Assembly: GCF_006149045.1 (NCBI RefSeq)
Contig: NZ_VBSN01000066.1
Location: 186,001-250,000, forward strand
Source of the DNA: Dyadobacter flavalbus
Lineage (GTDB): Bacteria; Bacteroidota; Bacteroidia; Cytophagales; Spirosomataceae
Direction: 5' to 3'
DNA length: 64,000 nucleotides
A program made the position numbers and the translations under genes. How positions within the stretch are numbered: position 1 is the stretch's first letter; the number at the start of each line of letters is the position of its first letter. Under the pieces are notes generated by a model, which was given only the letters and a program-made list of their open reading frames with translations, had not been told where the DNA came from and made no database searches. Positions 24,267-35,400 of this stretch are shown here, piece by piece.

Positions 24267-27242
24267 CTAAATCATTGCTTCCCACAAAATTTCTGCCGGG
24301 TGCATGGCTTTTCTTCCAGTTCCGTCATGAATCTGATGGCGGCAGCTTGTTCCGGGCGCGGCAATAATCACTTCTTCAGGCTGCTGGCGAACGGCCGGGA
24401 AAAGTACCAGTTCCCCAATTTGCATGGAAATATCATAATGCTCTTTTTCGTACCCGAAAGATCCCGCCATTCCGCAGCATCCCGAAGGAATCAGCTGAAC
24501 CGTATAATTTTCCGGAAGTGAAAGCATTTTCTTTGTCGGAACCATACTTGAAATGGCTTTTTGCTGACAATGTCCATGCAGTTTGATAAGACGTTTTTCC
24601 TTGGTAAACCGGTCTTTTGAAATATGTTTCAGTTCAATTTCCCTTGCAATGAACTCATCAAACTGAAGTGCATTCTGTGCCAGTTTCTTGGCTTCTTCCA
24701 CCAGTTCGTCGCTGACAAGATCGGGATATTCATCGCGAAATGTCAGGATAGCAGACGGCTCGATGCCCACTAACGGTGTATCGTAGGAGATGATGTCTTT
24801 TAACAAACGGATATTTTCCTCCGCAATCTTTTTGGCATCTTTTAACAGCCCTTTGGAAAGCTGTGGCCGTCCGGATGGGCCGTGATCTGGAATAATCACT
24901 TCATAGCCCAGTTTTTCCAGCGCAAGAATGGATTTTTTCCCTATTTCAACATCATTATAATTGGTAAATTCATCACAGAACAGATAGACAAGGCGGGAGC
25001 CTGACTTTACGCTGTTGTTTTTTCTCTGTTCATACCACTTTTTCAACGTTGTACTATGCAGCAACGGCATCGTGCGTTCCGGGTGAAAACCAACCATGCG
25101 GTTTGCCATTTTTCGCAGCGGCGCATTTTTGAACACCATATTATATGCCCACGGAACATAACTGGCAATGCCGGTCATTTTTGAGAAATTACCGACCAGC
25201 CATGATCGCATCGGAACACCGTGAACATCATGATACTGCTGCAGAAATTCCATTTTCAGCTTGGCAACGTCTACATTGGAAGGACATTCTCCTTTGCAGC
25301 CTTTGCAGGCAAGGCACAAATCGTAAACTTCCTTGATTTCCTCATGGTCAAAACGGTTTTCTTTCGGAGAACGCGTCAGCATTTCGCGGAGGATATTGGC
25401 GCGTCCGCGGGTTGTGTCTTTTTCATTCCGCGTGGCCATAAAGCTCGGGCACATGGTTCCGCCGCTCATCTGCGTCTTGCGACAGTCGCCCGAACCGTTG
25501 CACTGCTCGGCATGCTGAAGAACATCCTGATCATGAAAACGGAAATACGTTTTGAACTCAGGCGTTTTCTGATCTGCTTCGTACCGCAGGAAAGTATCCA
25601 TCGGAGCAGTATCCACAATTTTGCCGGGATTGAAAATATTATTCGGGTCCCACGCTTTCTTGATTTCCTTGAACAGCCCGTAATTATGTTCACCAACCAT
25701 TTTCGGAATAAATTCTCCGCGCAACCGTCCGTCGCCGTGTTCGCCGGACAATGAACCGTCATATTTTTTAACCAGATCAGCAATTTCCTCTGCAATCATC
25801 CGGAACTGGCGGTGACCTTCGCTGGTCTTCAAATTTATAATCGGGCGCAAATGGATTTCACCCGTTCCGGCATGCGCATAATGAACGGCCGACATGCCAT
25901 GTTTTTTCAGGATCACATTGAAATCACGGATGTAGTCAGGCTGATCGTATACGTCCACAGCAGTATCTTCAATTACAGCTACTGCTTTATCATCGCCCGG
26001 AATGTTGGCCAGCAAGCCAAGACCGGCTTTGCGCAGCGACCAGATTTTCTTGGTGTCTTCACCAAAGAGCAGCGGATAATGAAAACCGATTCCTGCTTCC
26101 TGCAGTTCTTTTGTCATTTCTGCAGCAAGCGATTCCACTTCGTCCTTTGTTTCACGCGAAAGGTCAACAACCAGAATGGCAGGAAATTTCCCGTCCGGCT
26201 TGTTCTTGACAAAAAAGGCGTTCTTCTTCTGTTCCGCATTGGTTGTAGCACATTCCAGCACGTAATCGTCGATCAGTTCCACTGCGTGCGGCTGATATTT
26301 CAGTGTCAGGATTGTTGCCCTCAGTGCTTCGTCTATTGTATCGCAATGGATGCAAACAAGTCCCGGCGTCTTGGGCGGAAGCGGAACAAGGTTTAATTTT
26401 ATTTCTGTTAAAAAACAAAGTGTTCCTTCTGAACCGGCAATCAGGCTGCACATGTTGAAGGGCTTTACAGATTCCTTTTCGGCCAGATACGGTTCCGTAT
26501 TGAGCAGCATATCCAGTGCATAACCGGTATTTCTCCTTTCAATACTTGGCTTCGGAAAATTTTTCCTGATTTCGGCCTGGTTTTCAGGCGAGTTCAGAAT
26601 CTCGTTTGTTTTCAGGTATATTTTGTCAAGAAGCGTGGCGCTGCCGTTTTTCTGCTGCGCATGGCTTATCAGATTTTGAAAGTCCTTTCCTTTGATACTT
26701 TTAAACTCCGCTTCCGAACCGTCGGCCAGAACTGCTTTTACTTCCAGCGTATGTTCCCGGGCGCTTCCGTAAACAATCGAATTGGAGCCGCAGGAATTAT
26801 TGCCGACCATTCCGCCGATCATGGCGCGGTTGGCCGTTGAAGTTTCCGGGCCGAAATACAGGCCGTAAGGTTTGAGGGCCATGTTCAGTTCATCACGCAC
26901 AACGCCGGGCTGCACACGTACCCATTTTTCCTCTGCATTGATTTCCAGTATTTTGGTAAAAGTTCTGGAAACATCCACAACAATACCGCTACCAACAACC
27001 TGACCAGCAAGTGAAGTTCCGGCTGTACGCGGAATCAGCGAAATGCTGTTTGCCGTTGCGTAGGAAATCAGCGTCTTGATGTCTTTTATGCTTTTGGGCA
27101 TTGCTACCGCCAGCGGCATTTCGCGATAGGCAGAAGCATCGGTAGCGTAAAGGGTCCGCATGGTATTGTCGAAATACAGATCACCTTCAAGTTGTCTCGC
27201 AAGTAAGCTTAAATCAGAATGGGTTACAGACGGCAATGTCAT
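24267..27242 (-). CDS. FAD-binding and Fe-S domain dehydrogenase (YdiJ/GlcD-GlcF-like fusion)
   Basis: A 991-residue oxidoreductase, probably cytoplasmic or membrane-associated, oxidising a 2-hydroxyacid such as D-lactate or D-2-hydroxyglutarate. Residues 1-550 form the FAD_binding_4/FAD-oxidase part (IPRTAGTSLAGQVVGSG; GGMVGNNSCGSNSIVYGSAREH; YAHAGTGEIHLRP; SGEHGDGRLRGEFI). The C-terminal half is the iron-sulfur part with CNGSGDCRK, CLACKGCKGECPSNVD (about 647) and the CCG-type SGCCGMAGSFG (about 920). The length and order match E. coli YdiJ. The start at 27242 removes an upstream hydrophobic extension that begins at 27290. Monocistronic. Confidence 0.88.
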   Translation of the reverse strand: MTLPSVTHSDLSLLARQLEGDLYFDNTMRTLYATDASAYREMPLAVAMPKSIKDIKTLISYATANSISLIPRTAGTSLAGQVVGSGIVVDVSRTFTKILEINAEEKWVRVQPGVVRDELNMALKPYGLYFGPETSTANRAMIGGMVGNNSCGSNSIVYGSAREHTLEVKAVLADGSEAEFKSIKGKDFQNLISHAQQKNGSATLLDKIYLKTNEILNSPENQAEIRKNFPKPSIERRNTGYALDMLLNTEPYLAEKESVKPFNMCSLIAGSEGTLCFLTEIKLNLVPLPPKTPGLVCIHCDTIDEALRATILTLKYQPHAVELIDDYVLECATTNAEQKKNAFFVKNKPDGKFPAILVVDLSRETKDEVESLAAEMTKELQEAGIGFHYPLLFGEDTKKIWSLRKAGLGLLANIPGDDKAVAVIEDTAVDVYDQPDYIRDFNVILKKHGMSAVHYAHAGTGEIHLRPIINLKTSEGHRQFRMIAEEIADLVKKYDGSLSGEHGDGRLRGEFIPKMVGEHNYGLFKEIKKAWDPNNIFNPGKIVDTAPMDTFLRYEADQKTPEFKTYFRFHDQDVLQHAEQCNGSGDCRKTQMSGGTMCPSFMATRNEKDTTRGRANILREMLTRSPKENRFDHEEIKEVYDLCLACKGCKGECPSNVDVAKLKMEFLQQYHDVHGVPMRSWLVGNFSKMTGIASYVPWAYNMVFKNAPLRKMANRMVGFHPERTMPLLHSTTLKKWYEQRKNNSVKSGSRLVYLFCDEFTNYNDVEIGKKSILALEKLGYEVIIPDHGPSGRPQLSKGLLKDAKKIAEENIRLLKDIISYDTPLVGIEPSAILTFRDEYPDLVSDELVEEAKKLAQNALQFDEFIAREIELKHISKDRFTKEKRLIKLHGHCQQKAISSMVPTKKMLSLPENYTVQLIPSGCCGMAGSFGYEKEHYDISMQIGELVLFPAVRQQPEEVIIAAPGTSCRHQIHDGTGRKAMHPAEILWEAMI

Positions 27243-27659
27243 AAAAGTATTATACTGGAAAATAATGGCTGCAAAGTTACGCACAAGCAAGATGGTTTTC
27301 CAGCAAATATTTTCATAGGATATGATTCACCGTCAATCGGGTTGCACAGAGGTTTGATTATGTAACCGAACGGGTTTGTTTTGTATTTTTCAAATAGCAC
27401 TTTTGTGCTATAATCAGATATACTGAATGGTTGTAAAATATTGCGATTAAAGTGAACAAATTTGGGGTAATCGTATTGTATTATTCAAGCCATTTATATT
27501 ATTTTGTACGATCGCTAGTGTAAAACTTCTACTTTTTCGCCCTTTAATTCACTAAAAAGCTGTGTTTGTTTAATACAGATGTATTTTTTAAAATGAAAAA
27601 GGCGGAATGTTGAAATGATACAACAGCGATGCATTCAGACCTAATTAATTATATAACCT
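27243..27659. other. 417-base divergent intergenic region upstream of susC
   Basis: It lies between the FAD-dehydrogenase gene (minus) and susC (plus). It is AT-rich, with a hairpin listed separately. Near-matches to TAnnTTTG occur (TATTTTG about 27500, one base short), but no exact promoter for susC could be fixed. No coding frame or RNA gene was recognised. Confidence 0.6.
27394..27411. promoter_or_regulatory. Perfect inverted repeat in the susC upstream region
   Basis: ATAGCAC-TTTT-GTGCTAT, a 7-bp perfect stem with four-base loop, about 250 bases before the susC start and 150 before the dehydrogenase start on the other strand. It lacks a long T-tract, so an operator or a leader hairpin is as likely as a terminator. 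Confidence 0.35.
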
Positions 27660-30600
27660 ATGATGAATTTATCCTTTCATTTATTCAATGATCGAAGTGC
27701 CCGTTATGCCTCTGATTCAAATGCTAAAACAAGCCGCAGCAGAATTTCAGTAAGTTTCTGTGCCTTGTTGGTTGCCTTGATGACGCTTGCAGGCGGCGTG
27801 TATGCACAAGATGTAAACGTATCCGGCAAAGTTTCGGATGCAAAAGGTTCTGGCCTTCCGGGCGTATCCATTACTGTTAAAGGAACGACAAGAGGTGCAA
27901 ATTCGGATATGGATGGCAATTACACCATTGAAGCTCCTGCCAATTCAACGCTTGTTTTCAGCTTCATCGGATTTGCAACCCAGGAAATTGCAGTTGGAAA
28001 TCAATCCAAAATTGACATTACGCTGAGTGATGACGTAAAAGCACTGGAAGAAGTAGTAGTAGTGGGATACGGAACGGCCAAAAGAAAGGACGTAACCGGA
28101 TCTGTTCAGTCTGTAACTTCCAAAGACTTCAACGCCGGTGTAAACCCGAACCCGCTTCAGGCTATTCAGGGAAGAGTGGCAGGTTTGACGATCACACAGC
28201 CTAACGGTGATCCGAATACAAGCCCTACTGTAAGGCTTCGCGGTTATACCTCACTGGCAGGCGGCAGCGATCCATTATATGTTGTTGATGGAATCATCGG
28301 TGTTCCGATCAGTACAATTTCTCCGACGGACATCGAAACAATGGATGTTCTGAAAGATGCATCGGCATCTGCAATTTATGGTTCCCGCGCTGCAAACGGT
28401 GTAATCATCATTACCACAAAGCGCGGAAAGTCAGGGCGTGCATCGGTATCATTCAACAATTACGTAGGTGTTGATGTTATTTCAAATAACCTGAAACTTC
28501 TGGATGGTCCGGGCTATATCGCCGAAGTACAGCGCATTAAAGGTGAATCTTCTCTTTCGGATTCACAGCGTTTCCCGAAAGATGCAAACGGAAACTTTTA
28601 TAACACAGACTGGTGGGATGAAATTTCCAGAAAAGGCGTTACAAACAGCCACGACCTTGCAGTAGCCGGCGGATCTCCGACTTTTTCTTACCGCGGATCT
28701 GTAAACTATACAAAACGTAATGGTATCATCAAAAATACAGGATTTGACCGTTTGACCGGAAGGATCAACCTGGATCAGAAAGCGCTGGATAACCGTTTGA
28801 ACATTCAGTACAGCCTTTCCTATACCAATACCAATTCCGATCTTACAGACGGCGGTATTCTTGCAAATGCGACTTTGTTCCTTCCAACCTTGCCGGTAAA
28901 AAATGCAAACGGTTCCAATTATGAAATTCCTGGTGCTTTTGACCTGAACAACCCGGTTGCCATGCTGGAAAATGAAGTTTTTCAGCGTCAGAAAAACACG
29001 CTGGTTGGAGGTGTAAACCTAAAGTATGAATTGTTCAGCGGATTTACCCTTGGTGTGAACGGAGCAATCAAAAATGATCAGGAAGTAACAAGCCGTGCAC
29101 GTGACAGGTCTGTAAAAGCTTTCCAGATCACAAACGGAGAAGCCTCAAGAAACCTTGGCCAGATTAATGACAAACTGCTTGAACTTACAGCGACTTACGT
29201 AAGAGGCTTTGGTGAAAAAGGAAGTAATTTCTCGTTGCTCGGCGGTTATTCTTATCAGGATATCGTAAATGACGGATTCGGAGCCAACAACACGCAGTTT
29301 GTTGCAACAGGTCTTGGGTATAACAATCTGGGTCTTGGATCTGGATCGCTGATTCTACCAAAAACATCTTATACAAGTTCATATAGAAATCAGACAAGCC
29401 TTGCTTCATTCTTTGGTAGAGGTACATTAAACTTCAACGAAAAGTATAACCTTACTGCCACTTTAAGGTATGACGGAAGTTCCAAATTCGGTGCAAACAA
29501 CAAATGGGGCCTTTTCCCGTCTGTAGCCGGTGGATGGACACTTTCTGACGAATCGTTCTTTCCGAAGTCAAACGCATTCAATTATCTGAAACTGCGTGCA
29601 AGCTGGGGACGTACAGGAAACTCGGAAGGTCTGGTTCCTTATCAGTCGCTTCAGCTTTACGGCCCAACGACTTCTTACTATGACGGCAGTATCAATAACT
29701 TCCTTCCGGGATACGCAATTACCCAGAATACCAATCCTAACCTGAAATGGGAAGTTGTTACGCAGACGAACCTTGGTCTTGATTTCCAGTTTGTAAACGG
29801 ACGTTTCTCAGGATCGCTTGATTTCTTCAACAAGAAGACAAACGACATGCTTTACAAATATTCTGTACCTGCTGACGGTGTGAAATATTTTACAAACTTT
29901 ATCTGGGCTAACGTAGGTTCCATGAGCAATAAGGGAATTGAGGTTTCCTTTGGTGGAGCAGTTATTGAAAAAGATAATTTTACATGGACAAGCCGTTTGG
30001 TTGGATCTTATATCAAGAACTCCATTCTTAATTTGAAAAGTGATGATTTCGATTCCGGAATTATCCGCTTCAATGCATTCGGTGGAAGAGGTTTATCAAA
30101 CGTTTATGCCTCAATCCTGACGCCGGGGCTGCCTTTGGGAAGTTTCAACAACGTAGGTCACTTCGTAGGGTTTGATGACAAAGGCCAAATGTTGCTGCAA
30201 GGCAAAGACGGCGCAGCTCCGGTTACAAACCCGGCAGATGCACAGCTGAATTTCAAAGACAATCCACAGCCTTATATGACAGGCGCATGGGTGAACAGCT
30301 TCACTTACAGGAAATTTGATCTGAGCTTCCAGTTGAGAGGTGTATTTGGAAACAGCATCCTGAACAACCTTCGCTCCAACCTTTCCATTCCGGGATCTAT
30401 TCTGGAAACAAATATGCTGGAAAGCGTGAAAGAAGTCCCTGCCAATTTCAGTACCAATGCATTGTCTGATTACTGGCTTGAAAAAGGAACCTATATTCGT
30501 CTTGACAACTGGCAGATCGGATACAATGTTTCGCTTGAAAGCAAATACCTTACCAATGCAAGGATTTATCTGGGCGGAAACAACCTGTTTATTATTACAA

Positions 30601-30743
30601 AGTACCGTGGTGTAGACCCTGAGCTTGAAGTTAAAGGAGATTTCAACAATGACAACTCTGCACCAAACAGCCTTGGTCTGGATGCTACCGGTATTTACCC
30701 GAAAACCCGTACATTCCAGTTAGGAGTTAATCTGACATTCTAA
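27660..30743 (+). CDS. SusC/RagA-family TonB-linked outer-membrane transporter
   Basis: A 1027-residue outer-membrane importer. A long N-terminus leads to a signal sequence ending GGVYAQD. The carboxypeptidase-like domain follows (VSGKVSDAKGSGLPGVSITVKG), then the SusC signature VVVGYGTAKRKDVTGSV, the plug (RLRGYTSLAGGSDPLYVVDG; DVLKDASASAIYGSRAANG VI) and a beta-barrel ending TFQLGVNLTF. Length and order are typical. It works with the SusD lipoprotein encoded next. No polysaccharide-degrading enzyme follows, so the ligand need not be a glycan. Confidence 0.96.
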   Translation: MMNLSFHLFNDRSARYASDSNAKTSRSRISVSFCALLVALMTLAGGVYAQDVNVSGKVSDAKGSGLPGVSITVKGTTRGANSDMDGNYTIEAPANSTLVFSFIGFATQEIAVGNQSKIDITLSDDVKALEEVVVVGYGTAKRKDVTGSVQSVTSKDFNAGVNPNPLQAIQGRVAGLTITQPNGDPNTSPTVRLRGYTSLAGGSDPLYVVDGIIGVPISTISPTDIETMDVLKDASASAIYGSRAANGVIIITTKRGKSGRASVSFNNYVGVDVISNNLKLLDGPGYIAEVQRIKGESSLSDSQRFPKDANGNFYNTDWWDEISRKGVTNSHDLAVAGGSPTFSYRGSVNYTKRNGIIKNTGFDRLTGRINLDQKALDNRLNIQYSLSYTNTNSDLTDGGILANATLFLPTLPVKNANGSNYEIPGAFDLNNPVAMLENEVFQRQKNTLVGGVNLKYELFSGFTLGVNGAIKNDQEVTSRARDRSVKAFQITNGEASRNLGQINDKLLELTATYVRGFGEKGSNFSLLGGYSYQDIVNDGFGANNTQFVATGLGYNNLGLGSGSLILPKTSYTSSYRNQTSLASFFGRGTLNFNEKYNLTATLRYDGSSKFGANNKWGLFPSVAGGWTLSDESFFPKSNAFNYLKLRASWGRTGNSEGLVPYQSLQLYGPTTSYYDGSINNFLPGYAITQNTNPNLKWEVVTQTNLGLDFQFVNGRFSGSLDFFNKKTNDMLYKYSVPADGVKYFTNFIWANVGSMSNKGIEVSFGGAVIEKDNFTWTSRLVGSYIKNSILNLKSDDFDSGIIRFNAFGGRGLSNVYASILTPGLPLGSFNNVGHFVGFDDKGQMLLQGKDGAAPVTNPADAQLNFKDNPQPYMTGAWVNSFTYRKFDLSFQLRGVFGNSILNNLRSNLSIPGSILETNMLESVKEVPANFSTNALSDYWLEKGTYIRLDNWQIGYNVSLESKYLTNARIYLGGNNLFIITKYRGVDPELEVKGDFNNDNSAPNSLGLDATGIYPKTRTFQLGVNLTF

Positions 30744-30760
30744 GAAAAAGTTAAGCATTG

Positions 30761-30780
30761 CAGCCTAGGGTTTCAGGCTG
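30761..30780 (+). other. Intercistronic hairpin between susC and susD
   Basis: CAGCCT and AGGCTG form a 6-bp stem around an 8-base loop, 17 bases after the susC stop. No T-tract follows, so it is more likely a processing or stability element than a terminator. Confidence 0.4.
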
Positions 30781-30807
30781 ATCCAATACCTTAAATTAAA
30801 TAATACA

Positions 30808-32283
30808 ATGAAAATAAAAGTAAAACATATATTATTAGGTTCCGCTTTATTGCTGACCGGTCAGGCTTGTACTGATCTGACAGAAACGCCTTATGACGTT
30901 ATTCCAACCGACCAGTTTGGCTCGACTCCTGCGCAGCAAGCGGCTTTGCTTGGTCCTTTGTACAGCTCATTGGGTGATTATTTCGGAAGATTTGCGGAGT
31001 TAAATACCGTTACGGACGAGCAGGTGATACCTACTCGCGGGGGTGACTGGAAAGACGGTGATGCATGGAAGCGCTTAAAACAGCATACCTGGACTCCAAC
31101 CGGAGATGACGATAAATTTAACGGTATGTGGACGTGGTGCTATAACAGCATTACTTCCATTAACCAGCAGCTGAGCAATCCGGAAATTACGGATGCAGGA
31201 ACCCTTGCAGAATTGCGTGCACTCCGGGCATTCTATCATTATCTGCTGCTGGATCAGTTCAGAAATGTGATCATTGCCGAAAAGCTGGGCGGAGAAGGAC
31301 CGGTTCAGAAAACGGGACCCGAGGTTTTTGCGTGGATTGAAAAAGAACTTAAAGAAGTCTATCCAAATCTCAGCGAAACCACGGGTGGGGCTTATTACGG
31401 ACGTTTCAACAAGTATGTTGCAAACATGATCCTGGCCAAGCTTTACCTTAACGCCGAAGTTTACACCGGAACACCGAAATGGGCAGAAGCAAAAGCTGAA
31501 TGCGATGTGGTTATTGCATCCGGCAAGTATACGCTGACAGCCGATTTCTTCAGTAACTTCTCTACGCAGAATCAGGCATCCAAAGAAAATATTCTTGCCA
31601 TTCCGTTTGATGCTTCCAAAAGAGGCGGCTTTAACATGAACATGCGTACGCTGCATTATTTGAGCCAGCTTACTTACAATACGCCTCAGGCACCATGGAA
31701 CGGATACTGTACGGCCACTGAATTTTATAATTCTTTCAAAGAAGGTGATAACAGAAAGAATATGTGGATCGTTGGACAACAGTATTCCTCTGATGGCAAG
31801 CCGCTTACTGATGACGGTAAACCGTTTATCTTCACGCCGGAAATCCCTGCATTTGAAATGCCTGCAGGCCCGGTTGCAAGGTTGGCCGGTGCAAGAAGCC
31901 AGAAGTATGAAATTCAGCGAAACGGAGCCAGCAATGACCAGGATAACGACTTTGTTCTTTTCCGCTTGGGCGATACATATCTGATGAGAGCAGAAGCAAA
32001 CCTTCGTCTGGGAAAAGTTGCTGATGCCATCAAGGATGTTAACATCATTCGTGATCGTGCAGGAGCAACTCCGGTTACAACGCTTACATTGGACGGCATG
32101 CTTGCAGAAAGAGGCTGGGAAATGGCCTGGGAATATACAAGACGTCAGGACCTTATCCGTTTCGGCCAATTCAACAAGCCCTGGCAGTTCAAGGATGCAT
32201 CACCTGCATTCAGAAATATTTTCCCGATTCCGGCTACGCAGCTTTCTCTGAATCCGAACCTGAAGCAAAACCCAGGTTACTGA
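30808..32283 (+). CDS. SusD/RagB-family nutrient-binding lipoprotein
   Basis: A 491-residue surface lipoprotein; the signal ends in LLLTGQACTDL (Cys21). The TPR-helix scaffold of the family is seen in ITSINQQLSNPEI, ELRALRAFYHYLLLDQF and ANMILAKLYLNAEVYTG, and the C-terminal part shows FRLGDTYLMRAEANLRLG, VNIIRDRAG and ERGWEMAWEYTRRQDLIRFG before NPNLKQNPGY, all standard. It caps the SusC barrel encoded 65 bases upstream. A terminator-like hairpin follows the stop. Confidence 0.95.
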   Translation: MKIKVKHILLGSALLLTGQACTDLTETPYDVIPTDQFGSTPAQQAALLGPLYSSLGDYFGRFAELNTVTDEQVIPTRGGDWKDGDAWKRLKQHTWTPTGDDDKFNGMWTWCYNSITSINQQLSNPEITDAGTLAELRALRAFYHYLLLDQFRNVIIAEKLGGEGPVQKTGPEVFAWIEKELKEVYPNLSETTGGAYYGRFNKYVANMILAKLYLNAEVYTGTPKWAEAKAECDVVIASGKYTLTADFFSNFSTQNQASKENILAIPFDASKRGGFNMNMRTLHYLSQLTYNTPQAPWNGYCTATEFYNSFKEGDNRKNMWIVGQQYSSDGKPLTDDGKPFIFTPEIPAFEMPAGPVARLAGARSQKYEIQRNGASNDQDNDFVLFRLGDTYLMRAEANLRLGKVADAIKDVNIIRDRAGATPVTTLTLDGMLAERGWEMAWEYTRRQDLIRFGQFNKPWQFKDASPAFRNIFPIPATQLSLNPNLKQNPGY

Positions 32284-32321
32284 TGCACTGATAAAAATCA
32301 TGTAATTCCAGTTTATTCCGA

Positions 32322-32363
32322 ACAGGGGCAGCCTCCTTCATGGCTTGCTCCTGTTTTATTTTA
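32322..32363 (+). terminator. Terminator-like hairpin after susD
   Basis: ACAGGGGCAGCC pairs with GGCTTGCTCCTGT (one mismatch, one bulge) around a short loop, followed directly by TTTATTTTA. It lies 38 bases after susD and overlaps a -7 promoter element for the next gene, so transcription may end and restart here. Confidence 0.65.
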
Positions 32364-32369
32364 CATTTG
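32362..32369 (+). promoter_or_regulatory. -7 promoter element before the first FG-GAP gene
   Basis: TACATTTG is an exact TAnnTTTG match giving a leader of about 32 bases to the ATG at 32407. A good -33 box at the standard distance is not obvious, the only TTG (32345) being too close. Confidence 0.45.
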
Positions 32370-32406
32370 TGCCAGATCTGCATTTTACCAGTAAAGAAAT
32401 TGATTA

Positions 32407-35400
32407 ATGATTCGTTGCAGTAATATATTGTTGGTTTGTGGGCTTGGTATTTTCATGTTTCTGTCCTGTTCAAAAGACAATGAAAAGGATCGTTTGTTTG
32501 AAGAAATGTCTTCCTCCGAAACAGGAATAAGCTTTGAAAATACAATTACAAACAGTGAAGAATTCAATATCTTCAATTACAGAAATTTTTATAATGGCGG
32601 CGGCGTAGCAATCGGAGATGTTAATAATGATAACCTTCCGGATATTTATCTGATTGCCAATCAGGGCTCCAACAAGCTGTTTTTGAATAAGGGCAATTTC
32701 CGCTTTGAAGATATTACAGATAAAGCCGGCGTGGCCGGAACCAAATCGTGGAGTACGGGTGCAACGTTTGCCGACGTAAACGGAGACGGATTTCTGGATT
32801 TGTACGTTTGCAATGCAGGCCGTTCAGAAGAACGCAGTAATGAACTGTTTATCAATAAAGGCAACGGGACTTTTGTTGAAAAAGCAAAAGAGTACGGCCT
32901 TGACGATCATGGATTTTCCACACATGCCGCTTTCTTTGATTTTGACCGGGACGGAGATCTGGACATGTTTTTGCTTAACAACAGTTTCACGCCTGTCGGC
33001 CGCCTTGCGTATGCAAATATCCGTAATCAGCGGGATAAGGAAGGCGGGCATAAATTATTCAGGAATGATGGTTCAAAGTTTACAGACATCAGCGAACAAG
33101 CCGGAATTTACGGAAGTCTGATCGGATTCGGGCTTGGAATTACAATCGGTGATGTCAATAATGACAACTGGCTGGATCTTTATATTTCCAATGATTTCTA
33201 CGAACATGATTACTTGTATATCAACAATCATGACGGTACTTTCAAGGAGTCTATTCAATCGGCCATGCAGCATACGAGCTTGTCTTCCATGGGTGCGGAT
33301 ATTGCGGACATCAACAACGACGGGAAACTGGATATTTATGTTACAGATATGCTTCCGGCTTTTGACCGGAGGTTAAAACTCACATCCACTTACGAAGGGT
33401 ATGACTTGCTGGCCTTGAAAGTATCCAGAGATTTTCATTATCAATACATGCAGAATACGCTGCAGTTGAATCAATCGGGTGCGCCGGACGGTAAAACCTG
33501 GTTTAGCGAAATCGCACGTTTCAGCGGGACACATGCAACGGACTGGAGCTGGGGCGCTCTCATCTTTGACATGGATTCGGACGGTGAAAAAGACATTTTT
33601 GTTGCCAATGGAATCTACAAAGATCTTACGAATCAGGATTTTGTCGCATTCCTTGCGGACCCTTCGAATATTGCGGAAGTCAGCCGTACAAGGCAGTTTG
33701 ATTATAAAATGTTTCTTGACAAAATGCCTTCCGAGCCGCTTTCCAACTATGCTTTTAAAAATAAAGGTGATTTGTCTTTTGTCAACCAGGCAACAGAATG
33801 GGGTTTGAACAAGCCTTCATTTTCAAACGGGGCGGCTTACGGCGATCTTGACAATGACGGTGATCTGGATCTTGTTGTCAATAATGTAAACAACCCGCTT
33901 TTTGTTTATAAAAACAAATCCGATGAGCGCAAGGACTTTCACTATATCAAGTTCAGATTAAACGGCGAACAAAATAACAAAGACGCAATCGGTACCAAAA
34001 TATACGTGCATCAGCAGAAAAGGACGCAAATGCTTCAGCAAATGCCAAACCGGGGATTTGAGTCATCTGTTGACCTGCGGCTTGTTTTTGGCTTGGGCAC
34101 CAATCCGGAAATTGATTCGGTTACAGTGCTGTGGCCAAACGATAAGCAACAGGTCATTAAAAAGCCGGCTGCGGACTCGACGTATGTTCTGGATCAGAAA
34201 AATGCCTCCGTTCCATGGAAACCTGAAAGTGATAAAGGTAAAGGCAAGTTTGCCGAAGCAACGGAAAGTGGAATTGATTTTACACACAAGGAACTGGATT
34301 ATGTAGACTACAATCAGAATCCACTCATCAAGCAAATGTATTCCAGACTTGGTCCGGCCATTGCAGTCGGAGATGTAAACGGCGATCAGCTGGATGACGT
34401 ATTTACGGGAGGAGCATCGGGCCAGAGCGGTAAGTTGTTCATTCAGAAAAAGGACGGAAACTTTGCTGAAAAAACGCCCGAAGTTTTTGCCAAAGAACTC
34501 GAGACAGAAGCAATTGACGCTACATTTTTTGATGCAGACAATGACGGTGACCAGGATTTGATCGTTGTGTCCGGAAGTAATGAGTTCAAGGATAACGACA
34601 ATGCTTTGTTGCCGCAACTTTATCTGAATGACGGAAAAGGTAATTTCAGTAAGAGCAGCGGGCTTCCGGGTTTAAATATAAACGCCTCCTGCGTTGCTGT
34701 GAGTGATTTTGACAAAGATGGTGACACGGATGTTTTTATCGGGTCAAGATTGAAATCCGGTCAGTACGGAATTGATCCGCCAAGTTATCTGCTTACCAAT
34801 GACGGTACCGGTAATTTCAAGAATTATACAAAACGATACATTCCGGAAATCGGCAGTTTGGGAATGGTTACAGATGCAGTATGGGCCGATTTGAACGGAG
34901 ACACTTATCCTGAACTGATTGTTGCGGGTGACTGGATGCCGGTGATGATTTTTAAAAATAACAGAAACAAACTGGAACTGCAGTCCACTGAAAATGTGAA
35001 GAATGTAAAAGGCGAAGCCGTCAAAACCAACGGCTGGTGGAATACCCTGGCAGTTGCGGACATGGATAATGACGGCGATCAGGACATCATTGCAGGAAAT
35101 CTGGGAACGAATACACGGCTGAAAGCAACGCAGCAAAAACCGGTCGACATGTATGTGAAAGATTTTGATAACAACGGCATCACTAAGCAGATTATAACCT
35201 GTCCGGATGAAACCGGCGTTTCTTATCCGATGGTTATGAAGCCGGATTTGTTGCGTGCAATGCCGTCGCTTAAAAAGAAATTCGTTAAATACGAGCAGTA
35301 TGCGGGTAAAACTGTAGAGGACGTAATCAGTAAGGAAGATCTGGCAAGTGCAGTGAAAAAGGAAGTCTATACTTCGGAATCGGTTATATTGAGAAATGAA

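Noticed and set aside
31075-32169. A 364-codon open frame on the minus strand
   Set aside because: It lies entirely opposite the SusD gene, has no signal peptide or domain and its amino-acid makeup is that of a reverse shadow of coding sequence.
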